Below, piece by piece: positions 1 to 5,384 of a stretch of DNA of 5,384 nucleotides (its first letter is position 1; each line of letters opens with the position of its first letter). The stretch covers positions 1 to 5,384 of the forward strand of contig SYLK01000397.1 of assembly GCA_005809115.1 (NCBI GenBank), read 5' to 3'. The notes under the pieces were generated by a model. It was not told where the DNA came from. It saw nothing but the letters and a program-made list of their open reading frames with translations, and ran no database searches. Source of the stretch: Planctomyces sp. Lineage in GTDB: Bacteria; Planctomycetota; Planctomycetia; Planctomycetales; Planctomycetaceae. The position numbers were made by a program, and so were the translations under genes.

Positions 1-516
1 CTCAGCACGGAGACGTACTACCGGACGGTCTTCGAACTGGCAGAGTCTCTGCTGACGAGCGGCTTCCGAAGTCTGTTTATCGTGAACGGTCATGGCGGGA
101 ACAATGAACTGCTGCAGCTGGTGGCGCGCGATCTGGCGCTCAAACACCCCTGCAGTGCCGCGGCTGCTTCGTACTGGACCGTGGCGTGGGATGCTCTGGT
201 TGCCCTGGATGCTCACAAGACCGGCCGGCTGCCGGGACACGCCGGAATCTTCGAATCCTCCCTGATCATGGCCCTGCACCCGGACCTTGTGAAAAGGCCT
301 CTCCCGCATCGGGAAGTCCCGGGGACAACGGATCCGCGGAGCTTTTATCGTCCCTATCGGGCGGAGCACCACGGGTCGTGGCAGGCGATTGACGGTTACA
401 GTGACAGTCCCGATCTGGCAGATCCCGAAAAGGGTCGCCAGTACTGTGCAGCGATCGTCGAAGCACTGGCAACGGCGATGGTTGACTTTCACCGCCAGTC
501 TGCCGCCAGTCGCTGA
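1..516 (+). CDS. Creatininase-family amidohydrolase (creatinine amidohydrolase-like), 5' end cut by window
   Basis: The frame is open from base 1 to the TGA at 514-516, giving 171 residues. A GTG at 82 is an internal Val codon, not the start, because upstream codons (LSTETYYRTVFELAESLL) continue the same fold. Visible family hallmarks are the NGHGGN motif (His31 of the fragment, a metal ligand in this family) and GHAGIFESS (His80-Ala-Gly and Glu85), the creatininase HAG-x-x-E signature. Family members are usually about 240-270 aa, so some 70-100 N-terminal residues, including the first metal-binding Glu/His/Asp cluster, lie outside the window. The family hydrolyses cyclic or linear amide bonds with a divalent metal; members include creatininase, MftE and FAPy deformylase-like enzymes, and the substrate here cannot be told. 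No signal peptide can be assessed. A GC-rich hairpin follows the stop, so it is probably the last gene of its transcript. Confidence 0.9.
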   Translation, partial: LSTETYYRTVFELAESLLTSGFRSLFIVNGHGGNNELLQLVARDLALKHPCSAAAASYWTVAWDALVALDAHKTGRLPGHAGIFESSLIMALHPDLVKRPLPHREVPGTTDPRSFYRPYRAEHHGSWQAIDGYSDSPDLADPEKGRQYCAAIVEALATAMVDFHRQSAASR

Positions 517-517
517 A

Positions 518-538
518 CTCGCGGCGACCGGCCGCGAG
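518..538 (+). terminator. GC-rich hairpin after creatininase gene, possible terminator
   Basis: A perfect 8-bp stem, CTCGCGGC (518-525) pairing with GCCGCGAG (531-538), encloses a 5-nt loop one base after the TGA. Position and stem strength fit a transcription terminator, but the following bases (AATTGCGAAA) are not a T-run, so classical Rho-independent function is uncertain. It could equally be a 3'-end stabilising structure. Confidence 0.4.
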
Positions 539-570
539 AATTGCGAAATCTCAACGTTCTGAGACAATTC
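538..570 (+). other. Second, imperfect stem-loop in the leader of the S9 peptidase gene
   Basis: GAATTG (538-543) pairs with CAATTC (565-570), and inside it TCTCA (549-553) pairs with TGAGA (560-564) around a 6-nt loop. A 5-nt one-sided bulge (544-548) separates the two stem parts, giving 11 base pairs. It abuts the preceding GC hairpin and ends 13 nt before the peptidase ATG. It could be an RNA leader structure, or part of a terminator pair with the first hairpin. Its role is unknown. Confidence 0.35.
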
Positions 571-583
571 GGCTGCGTCGACC

Positions 584-2758
584 ATGAACAAAGTCTGCCT
601 GCTGCTGATCTGCTTGTTGTTCCCCTTTAATGCCCGGACGGCCGCAGCACAGTCCGGCAGTGCGGTGGATCCTGCTGTGACAAAACGACCGCTCACGGTT
701 GATGATTTGTTCCGCTTCCGACAGGTGGGCGCTCCGCGGGTGAGTCCCGATGGAACGTCTGCGGTGTATGCGGTCAAGGAGATCACCGACCCGGCGCAGA
801 ACAAGTCCATTTCGCGACTCTGGATCGCGCCCACGGACGGTTCCGCAGCGCCCCGATTGCTCACAAACTCCACCGTCCGGGACGCTGAACCGCAGTGGTC
901 ACCGGACGGAAACTGGATACTGTTTGAATCGAACCGATCGGGCAGTGGCCAGCTGTGGGTGATCAGCCCGACGGGCGGTGAAGCGACGCAGCTGACCACG
1001 ATCAGCACCGAGGCATCCCACGGCTGCTGGTCACCGGACGGGAAGCGAATCGCATTCGTCTCAGCGGTCTGTCCGGAGTTCTCCGAGAGGCCATTCCGTG
1101 AGAGCGACGCAGAAAACCGGAAGAAGACGCTTGCGATTGCCGATTCGCCGGTGAAAGCTCGGGTCTTCAGGCGACTGTTCTATCGGCACTGGGACAGTTA
1201 TGTGGAAGACCGGCGGCAGCACCTGTTCGTGGCGGAGGTCACAGCGGACAGCCGGGGTGGTCTGACGGTCGGCGAGCCCCGCGATGTGACGCCCGGGGAT
1301 CGGGACGCGTTTCCCACGTCTTCAACGTTTTCTGCCTCGGTGGATTTCTGCTTCAGCCCCGACAGTTCGCACCTGATTTTCACCGCGGTTCCTGCGGTGG
1401 ACGAGGCGTGGAGTACCAATTTTGATCTGTGTCGCGTCCCGGTTACGGGCGGAAACACCGAGTGGTCGACACTGACCACGGAAAACCCTGCGGCGGATGG
1501 CCTGCCGGTGTTTTCACCGAATGGCCGACAGATGGCGTATCGCAGCCAGCGGCGTCCCGGGTGTGAGGCCGACAAATGGGAAATCATGCTCGTCAGCTGC
1601 ACGAGTGACGGCCGTTTCGCAGAGCCACCCGTCTCGCTGACGGCTCAGCTGGATCTGTCGTTCGATGAGATTGTCTGGGCCGACGACCAGCAGCTGCTGG
1701 TGACTGCCGAATCGCAGGCGGCAAAACCGCTGTTTCGGCTTGACGTCGGGCGACCGAACAGCGTCACTCCGATTCATGCCGTGGGCACCATCACGAATCT
1801 GAGCATCTCCCGGGACGGTCAGGTGCTGCTCAGCAATTTTGCGCGACTGACAAAGCCGCCAGACGTAATTTGTCTGTACACACGGGATGCCGAGACGGCA
1901 GGTGGGGCCGTCCCGCTGGTCCGGAACCTGTCGCTGGCCAACGAATTGCTGCTGAAGGAACTCCTGCTGCCGGAGGCCGAAAGCGTGATCGTGGCCGGAG
2001 CGGATCAGGATCCGATGCAGATGTGGATTCTGAAACCTCCGGGATTCGACCCGCAGCAGAAATGGCCACTCGGCTTTCTGGTCCATGGCGGGCCACAGGG
2101 GGCATGGTCCGACAACTGGAGTTTTCGGTGGAATCCGCAGGTCTGGGCGGCGCAGGGCTACGTGATCGCGGCCCCCAATCCCAGAGGCAGCGCGGGCTTT
2201 GGTCAGCGATATACCGATCAGATCAGCGGTGACTGGGGAGGCCGCTGTCACACCGATCTGATGCTGGGCCTGAACTGGCTGGAACAGCAGCCGTACGTCG
2301 ATACCGCGCGGATGTTTGGCGCAGGAGCCTCATTCGGTGGTTACATGATGAACTGGTTTCAGGGGAATACCACAAAGTTCCGGACGCTTGTGACACACTG
2401 CGGCGTGTACAACTTCGACAGCATGTACGCCACGACCGAAGAACTCTGGTTCGATGAGCATGAACACGGCGGGCCTCCGTGGGGCCCGGACCGGTCATCC
2501 TACGAGCGCCATTCACCGCATCGGCTGGCCGCAAATTTTCGCACACCCATGCTCGTCATCCACAATGATCTGGACTTTCGAGTCCCCGTCAGTGAAGGGC
2601 ACCAGCTGTTTACAACACTGCAGCGACTGCGGATCCCGAGCCGATTCATCAACTTTCCGGACGAAGGTCACTGGGTACTGAAACCCGCGAACAGCCGGTA
2701 CTGGCATAACGAGATCTTTGCATGGCTGAAGGAATATTGCCCGCCGGGCGCCCGATGA
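584..2758 (+). CDS. Secreted S9-family serine peptidase (prolyl oligopeptidase / acylaminoacyl-peptidase type)
   Basis: This 724-aa protein has a Sec signal peptide (MNK, hydrophobic VCLLLICLLFPF at 4-15, likely cleavage after A20-A-A22), so it probably acts in the periplasm or outside. Residues about 40-430 hold beta-propeller PD40-type repeats with SPDG-like cores near residues 54, 106, 150, 258 and 311. The C-terminal alpha/beta-hydrolase domain carries HGGP (501-504), the nucleophile Ser583 in GASFGGYM, Asp664 in HNDLDFRVP and His696 in DEGHW, so the catalytic triad is intact. Family members cleave short peptides, releasing dipeptides or acyl-amino acids; the specificity here is not readable. 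The length is normal for a secreted bacterial S9 enzyme. The ATG at 584 is chosen because it gives the signal peptide; no clear Shine-Dalgarno precedes it. It is likely its own transcription unit, between hairpins upstream and a 120-nt gap downstream. Confidence 0.95.
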   Translation: MNKVCLLLICLLFPFNARTAAAQSGSAVDPAVTKRPLTVDDLFRFRQVGAPRVSPDGTSAVYAVKEITDPAQNKSISRLWIAPTDGSAAPRLLTNSTVRDAEPQWSPDGNWILFESNRSGSGQLWVISPTGGEATQLTTISTEASHGCWSPDGKRIAFVSAVCPEFSERPFRESDAENRKKTLAIADSPVKARVFRRLFYRHWDSYVEDRRQHLFVAEVTADSRGGLTVGEPRDVTPGDRDAFPTSSTFSASVDFCFSPDSSHLIFTAVPAVDEAWSTNFDLCRVPVTGGNTEWSTLTTENPAADGLPVFSPNGRQMAYRSQRRPGCEADKWEIMLVSCTSDGRFAEPPVSLTAQLDLSFDEIVWADDQQLLVTAESQAAKPLFRLDVGRPNSVTPIHAVGTITNLSISRDGQVLLSNFARLTKPPDVICLYTRDAETAGGAVPLVRNLSLANELLLKELLLPEAESVIVAGADQDPMQMWILKPPGFDPQQKWPLGFLVHGGPQGAWSDNWSFRWNPQVWAAQGYVIAAPNPRGSAGFGQRYTDQISGDWGGRCHTDLMLGLNWLEQQPYVDTARMFGAGASFGGYMMNWFQGNTTKFRTLVTHCGVYNFDSMYATTEELWFDEHEHGGPPWGPDRSSYERHSPHRLAANFRTPMLVIHNDLDFRVPVSEGHQLFTTLQRLRIPSRFINFPDEGHWVLKPANSRYWHNEIFAWLKEYCPPGAR

Positions 2759-2797
2759 TTCCTGTCGAGGCAGCGGATCCGCGGAATTCGAACCGAA

Positions 2798-2866
2798 CTC
2801 GCTGCGGCGTCCTGCCCTCTTGTTCGTCCTCTTCCTGTGCTTTCTGTTTCCTCTGCTTTCTGTCTG
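2798..2866 (+). other. Adenine-free, pyrimidine-rich tract upstream of the HD gene
   Basis: For 69 consecutive bases the + strand contains no A, and from about 2811 it is mostly C and T with isolated G. It fills most of the 120-nt gap between the peptidase and HD genes and ends 12 nt before the HD start codon. The 5' part of the gap also has a perfect 10-bp palindrome, GCGGATCCGC (2773-2782). If transcribed it would give an unstructured U/C-rich leader with no strong ribosome binding site; only a weak GAG lies 10 nt before the ATG. No convincing promoter was seen. Its function is unknown. Confidence 0.5.
2838..2863 (+). repeat. Short direct repeat TGCTTTCTGT x2 within the pyrimidine tract
   Basis: TGCTTTCTGT occurs at 2838-2847 and again at 2854-2863, a 16-nt periodicity, with TTCCTC between the copies. 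A related TCCTCTTCCTGTGC precedes the first copy. This may be slippage-derived low complexity or a pair of protein or RNA binding sites; the sequence alone does not decide. Confidence 0.5.
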
Positions 2867-2878
2867 AGATAACCGACT

Positions 2879-3460
2879 ATGCCCCGTGACAAGGATCTGG
2901 AACTGCTGCATCAGTACACGCAGAGTGAAAGTCTGATTCGCCACATGTTCTCGGTCGAGGCAGCCATGCGTGCCAGTGCGCGTCGGTTTGGTGGCGATGA
3001 GGACAAATGGGGTACGGTGGGGCTGCTGCACGACTTCGACTACGAGCGCTGGCCGGACCCGACGGACCATCCGCTGAAGGGGGCAGAGATCCTGCGCGAA
3101 CATGGTTATCCGGACGATGTGATTTATGCCATCAAGTCGCATGCCGATTACCTGCCCGACTGTCCGCGCGTGTCGCTGCTGGACAAGGCGCTGTATGCCT
3201 GCGACGAGCTGTGCGGATTCATTACGGCCTGCGCCCTGGTACGTCCGGGCCGCCTCGACGGACTGACACCCCGGAGTGTCAGGAAGAAGATGAAGCAGCC
3301 GTCGTTTGCGGCCACCGTTCACAGAGAAGACATCATCCGCGGAGCAGCCGACCTGGGCGTCGACCTGGACGAACACATCGCGTTTGTGGTTGATGCCCTG
3401 CAGCCCATCGCCGACGTCCTGGGACTGATCCCGGACCCCGGGGCCGGGGCGGCCGAATGA
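2879..3460 (+). CDS. HD-domain protein, predicted metal-dependent phosphohydrolase
   Basis: This 193-aa soluble protein consists of one HD domain. Visible metal-ligand candidates are His22 (in LIRHMFSVEAAM), the His51-Asp52 pair (in GLLHDFDYE), His64 (in DHPLKGAEIL), His88 (in IKSHAD) and Asp109 (in YACDELCGF). This matches the spacing in the HDIG-type group of stand-alone bacterial HD hydrolases, including the segment GFITACALVRPGR that is characteristic of that group. Such proteins hydrolyse phosphate esters, often of nucleotides, but the substrate of this subgroup is not established. The C-terminus ends in a Gly/Ala/Pro-rich tail encoded by a G/C run. The ATG at 2879 is preceded only by a weak GAG 10 nt away, but a later start would shorten the region before His22. 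It is convergent with the minus-strand operon and followed immediately by a hairpin. Confidence 0.88.
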   Translation: MPRDKDLELLHQYTQSESLIRHMFSVEAAMRASARRFGGDEDKWGTVGLLHDFDYERWPDPTDHPLKGAEILREHGYPDDVIYAIKSHADYLPDCPRVSLLDKALYACDELCGFITACALVRPGRLDGLTPRSVRKKMKQPSFAATVHREDIIRGAADLGVDLDEHIAFVVDALQPIADVLGLIPDPGAGAAE

Positions 3461-3461
3461 A

Positions 3462-3481
3462 TGCCGGAAGGATTTCCGGCA
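3462..3481 (+). terminator. Perfect hairpin directly after the HD gene, possible terminator
   Basis: TGCCGGAA (3462-3469) pairs perfectly with TTCCGGCA (3474-3481) around a GGAT loop, starting 1 nt after the TGA. The hairpin sits in the 125-nt gap between two convergent genes, where terminators are expected. Neither side has a T-run, so intrinsic termination is not assured. The rest of the gap (3482-3585) shows only short weak inverted repeats and no gene I can support. Confidence 0.45.
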
Positions 3482-3585
3482 ACGGACGGAGTTGCAGAGC
3501 GGCGTGAAAATTCACCCATTTCGGGAGGAACGCCGGCGAGAGGCTGCCCGGCAGATTCGTCAATCGACATATTGTGCAAACGCGA

Positions 3586-4110
3586 TCATTTGAACGGAGC
3601 GATTCCCGAGGGCAGTCCAACGCGCATGAAAAACCTGGCGAACGCTTGTGAAAAATGCTCCAGAAAAGGGGACTCCAGCCGCCATCGATTTCCCAGCTGC
3701 CACGCGTGCTGCCGGAGATAATCAACTGGCAGGCTCACAATGTGCCCAAAGTCCACGACCAGCGATTCGCGGTTGTTTTGCGGGCTGTCCGGAGACGCCA
3801 ACAGATGCAGTCCCTCCATTCTTCCTTTTCGCACATTCTCCCAGGAACCTTTCCTGGCGAAGCTTTCGTTGACTGCTTCGAATTCATCGAGTTTATAAAT
3901 CGGGCACATGGCGACGTTGGAGGCCCTGGAGGGCTTGTCGTTTTCCAGATCGCACGACTGTGTGACAACGATCAGTCGCGCACGTTCCAGGAATTCTTCA
4001 ATGGCCCCGTCGTCACTGTTACCGGTGAACACCGGAAGCAGACAGTCGGGAAGGAGATCGCCCTGGGCCAGCTGTGAGCCAGACACTTGTAACCACCAGG
4101 CCTCACTCAT
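3586..4110 (-). CDS. Uncharacterised 174-aa protein, third gene of the TIGR04255 operon
   Basis: I do not recognise a named family. The ATG at 4110 is chosen over one nine codons upstream (4137) because GAGG lies 6 nt before it; the protein then starts MSEAWWLQVSGSQLAQGDLL. Notable segments are a hydrophobic strand ending in LIVVTQSCDLEN (46-57) with one Cys-Asp pair, CPIYKLDEFEAVN (69-81), LHLLASPDSPQNNRESLVVDF (101-121) and an aromatic C-terminus, LEHFSQAFARFFMRVGLP (150-167). These read like conserved blocks, and I have an unverified impression that similar proteins with QSCDLEN cores exist in scattered bacteria. There is no signal peptide or membrane span, so it is probably cytoplasmic. 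Its start overlaps the end of the 104-aa gene by 8 nt, implying translational coupling. No catalytic assignment is justified; Cys53 and Asp54 are only the most eye-catching residues. Confidence 0.82.
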   Translation of the reverse strand: MSEAWWLQVSGSQLAQGDLLPDCLLPVFTGNSDDGAIEEFLERARLIVVTQSCDLENDKPSRASNVAMCPIYKLDEFEAVNESFARKGSWENVRKGRMEGLHLLASPDSPQNNRESLVVDFGHIVSLPVDYLRQHAWQLGNRWRLESPFLEHFSQAFARFFMRVGLPSGIAPFK

Positions 4111-4417
4111 TCGTTTCCTCGTCGAAATCGCATTCAATCTGTCGAGGCCTGATGTCGCGAATCCCGACGTACCGGACGCTCCGCGTGCCCACGCGCTCGA
4201 AGGGGGGATGACGGTAGCGACACTGTTGGTCGAGCAGGTCGGAAGGAACGGTCAGAGGAGCGGCCAGCGACTGCTGCCGCCAATGCTGACTGACCTGTTC
4301 AATCTGCGCTCGCACCTGCCGACCCTCAGGACCCTGAGATATGGCGGCTTCCTCGACATCACATAGGGAACGGACTTCGACGGTCTGTGGCGGTAACGCA
4401 GTGGTCAGAACGGGCAT
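4103..4417 (-). CDS. Uncharacterised 104-aa protein, middle gene of the TIGR04255 operon
   Basis: No family is recognised. The ATG at 4417 lies inside the last codons of the TIGR04255-type gene (13-nt overlap), and the stop at 4103-4105 lies inside the start of the 174-aa gene (8-nt overlap). This gap-free packing on the same strand is the main reason to call it real. The N-terminal part (1-30) is short and polar. Residues about 33-50 (RQVRAQIEQVSQHWRQQS) could form a helix. The segment PSDLLDQQCRYRHPPFERVG then leads to SVRYVGIRDIRP, and the tail is acidic (ECDFDEETNE). There is no membrane segment. A good AGGAG stands 12 nt before the ATG, longer than ideal, so initiation may depend on ribosomes finishing the upstream gene. 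It could be a small adaptor or antitoxin-like partner, but that is speculation. Confidence 0.7.
   Translation of the reverse strand: MPVLTTALPPQTVEVRSLCDVEEAAISQGPEGRQVRAQIEQVSQHWRQQSLAAPLTVPSDLLDQQCRYRHPPFERVGTRSVRYVGIRDIRPRQIECDFDEETNE
4117..4120 (-). promoter_or_regulatory. Ribosome binding site deciding the start of the 174-aa gene
   Basis: On the minus strand GAGG is followed by AAACGA and then ATG at 4110, a 6-nt spacing. The alternative upstream ATG at 4137 has no comparable site, so 4110 is preferred. Confidence 0.6.
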
Positions 4418-5151
4418 GATGAAAATAATCTCCTGGCAGTATCAGTGATGCAGGCCTCGAAAATTGCATTCTTCTCCACGTGCAGCGATTCAAAGCACGT
4501 CCAGATGTCCTCTTCGTGCTGCGGCAGTTCCTGCGAACGGAACAGATCGATATCGAGAACCACCGAAACGACATGTTTCCGTGCGGGAGGCACGATCGTC
4601 TGGTTCATCAGGCAGTGTCCCGAAACATCCGGGCAGGCAAAACGCAATTGCATGAAATAGCCGTCCAATTGTTGAGGCAACTCAGGCGCAATTTCCGGTG
4701 ACGTGCGAAAATACTCCCTGAGATCAACGCTGTCACCTGGAAGATCAATGCGATTGATATACCGTACAGCAATTCGCACTACCGCCTGCGGATTCATTTT
4801 GTCGAAATAAACGCCCCACAGACGCCTTGCTTCGGTGCGGAACGATGCCCAGCGTTCGTAGGGCGCCAAGCGGCTGAAGGTGAATCCATTGACGCGAGAC
4901 TGCACGATCCGCTTTTGATCGCCACTCGTAAATTTCCATCCGATCGGTGATTGTTGCACGGATGCCGAGCCACCACGCGGCCCAACGGCCATCTGCCCGA
5001 CTGCCTCGAAAATTTCGTCCTGCTGCGGATAATCGATCAGGAAACGGTCTTCGCTCAATTTCAGCAGCGCATGATCAGCCCCTTCCGCGGGCATTACTCG
5101 CAGGTCAATGATCGCCTCGGTGATCGGTGCATTCGGATAGTGCGTCGACAT
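4405..5151 (-). CDS. TIGR04255-family protein, first gene of a three-gene operon
   Basis: This 248-aa cytoplasmic-looking protein matches my knowledge of the TIGR04255 family, described as sporadically distributed and of unknown function. The N-terminal hallmark is YPNAPITEAIIDLRV (residues 5-19). The family's central block follows: FTFSRLAPYERWASF, then EARRLWGVYFDK, then VRIAVRYINRIDLPG, with the YINRIDLP core near residue 130. The second half (YFMQLRFACPDVSGHCLMNQ, then VSVVLDIDLFR) looks like beta strands and also fits. The length is normal for the family. Three ATG codons stand in a row (5157, 5154, 5151); I chose 5151 because GGGAG is then 6 nt upstream, whereas it abuts the first ATG. 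Starting at 5157 adds two Met. The 3' end overlaps the next gene by 13 nt. In many genomes such genes sit beside small hypothetical genes, as here; no function can be stated. Confidence 0.88.
   Translation of the reverse strand: MSTHYPNAPITEAIIDLRVMPAEGADHALLKLSEDRFLIDYPQQDEIFEAVGQMAVGPRGGSASVQQSPIGWKFTSGDQKRIVQSRVNGFTFSRLAPYERWASFRTEARRLWGVYFDKMNPQAVVRIAVRYINRIDLPGDSVDLREYFRTSPEIAPELPQQLDGYFMQLRFACPDVSGHCLMNQTIVPPARKHVVSVVLDIDLFRSQELPQHEEDIWTCFESLHVEKNAIFEACITDTARRLFSSCPF
4430..4434 (-). promoter_or_regulatory. Distant AGGAG before the 104-aa gene
   Basis: AGGAG on the minus strand lies 12 nt before the ATG at 4417, within the coding end of the TIGR04255-type gene. The spacing is longer than the usual 5-9 nt, consistent with weak or coupled initiation. 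Confidence 0.4.
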
Positions 5152-5157
5152 CATCAT

Positions 5158-5162
5158 CTCCC
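5158..5162 (-). promoter_or_regulatory. Ribosome binding site before a triple-ATG start
   Basis: GGGAG directly precedes ATGATGATG on the minus strand. It is 0, 3 and 6 nt from the three ATG codons, so the third (5151) is best spaced and decides the start chosen for the TIGR04255-type gene. Confidence 0.55.
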
Positions 5163-5384
5163 GATCTTATCAGCAACGCGAACTTTCAGCCACAAGATCG
5201 CCAGCCGTCCCGTTCTCCGGAGGGCAGTCGTGGCAAGAGTTGGCCTTCGGTTCTTTATTCGCCAGGTTCATAGCCTGTGCCAGTGGGGCTGTATCATCGC
5301 ATTTCGGTCAGCTGCCTGTCCGCCTCCACCGCCGATCGATCGTCCGGATGACAGACTCAGCCGCTGCTCCGGAGATTCGCACAC
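5163..5384. other. Operon upstream region and undecided window edge
   Basis: This stretch should hold the promoter of the minus-strand operon. The best candidate on that strand is TTGTGG, a 17-nt spacer and TGATAA shortly before the gene, but both boxes match sigma-70 consensus poorly. At the right edge two readings compete. A plus-strand ATG at 5348 begins MTDSAAAPEIRT and stays open to the edge. A minus-strand frame entering from the edge reads VIRTIDRRWRRTGS and stops at 5308-5310. Either could be a real neighbouring gene end, and only 37-75 bases are visible. I see no RNA gene or repeat here. Confidence 0.3.

Noticed and set aside
82..516. GTG at 82 as start of the creatininase gene
   Set aside because: The GTG is the Val of the IVNGHGGN core strand, and the frame continues upstream to the window edge with family-like sequence.
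1514..2251. Minus-strand open frame of 245 codons inside the S9 peptidase gene
   Set aside because: It lies entirely antisense to a gene with intact catalytic motifs, and its composition is that of a shadow frame.
2736..2752. GCCC/GGGC inverted repeat at the end of the peptidase gene as a terminator
   Set aside because: The stem is only 4-5 bp with a tiny loop inside coding sequence and no T-run; it follows from GC-rich codons.
2513..3376. Long minus-strand open frame (287 codons) across the peptidase end, the gap and the HD gene
   Set aside because: It runs antisense to two well-supported genes, shows no recognisable domain, and is rich in Arg/Gln/His as expected of a high-GC shadow frame.
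3655..4077. Plus-strand open frame of 140 codons opposite the 174-aa gene
   Set aside because: The minus frame has a good ribosome binding site, operon overlap and conserved-looking blocks; the plus frame has none of these.
4111..4137. Nine-codon N-terminal extension of the 174-aa protein from an ATG at 4137
   Set aside because: The internal ATG at 4110 has GAGG at 6-nt spacing, while the extension (MNAISTRKR) lacks such a site and would increase the gene overlap to 35 nt.
3608..5229. GAGGGCAGTC at 3608-3617 and 5220-5229 as flanking direct repeats of the cassette
   Set aside because: A 10-base match is expected several times by chance in 5 kb, and the left copy lies inside the 174-aa gene, so it is not a credible attachment site.
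5348..5384. Plus-strand partial gene starting MTDSAAAPEIRT at the right edge
   Set aside because: Only 12 codons are visible, there is no clear ribosome binding site, and a competing minus-strand C-terminal frame is equally plausible, so it is noted in the edge entry only.

Overview
The window looks like ordinary bacterial chromosome at moderately high GC. Four 60-base lines counted by hand in the left two thirds run about 55-70% GC. A planctomycete is my best guess: a secreted S9 peptidase, weak Shine-Dalgarno sites on the left-hand genes, and a gene set that feels typical of that phylum. This is inference, not a demonstrated assignment.

Left part (1-3460, all + strand): the 3' two thirds of a creatininase-family amidohydrolase gene, cut by the window edge; a 67-nt gap holding two adjacent stem-loops; a complete secreted S9-family serine peptidase with a beta-propeller and an intact Ser-Asp-His triad; a 120-nt gap with a 69-nt adenine-free, pyrimidine-rich tract; and a small single-domain HD-type phosphohydrolase, followed at once by a perfect 8-bp hairpin. 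These look like separately expressed housekeeping or catabolic genes, not an obvious pathway.

Right part (3586-5151, all - strand, convergent to the left part): three tightly overlapping genes read right to left. The first encodes a TIGR04255-type protein, a family known to be sporadically distributed and without known function. The second encodes an unrecognised 104-aa protein whose start overlaps the end of the first by 13 nt. The third encodes a 174-aa protein of unknown function with a striking VVTQSCDLEN segment and a conserved-looking aromatic C-terminus; its start overlaps the second gene by 8 nt. Overlaps at both junctions imply one translationally coupled operon. Six sampled lines here average lower GC (about 43-62%) than the left part, so horizontal acquisition is possible. 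This cassette is the best candidate in the window for an undescribed system. Nothing in the sequence tells what it does; a defence or toxin-antitoxin role is only a hypothesis.

The last 227 bases hold the upstream region of that operon and possibly the very edge of a neighbouring gene whose strand cannot be decided. I found no RNA genes, insertion sequences, CRISPR arrays or attachment sites.
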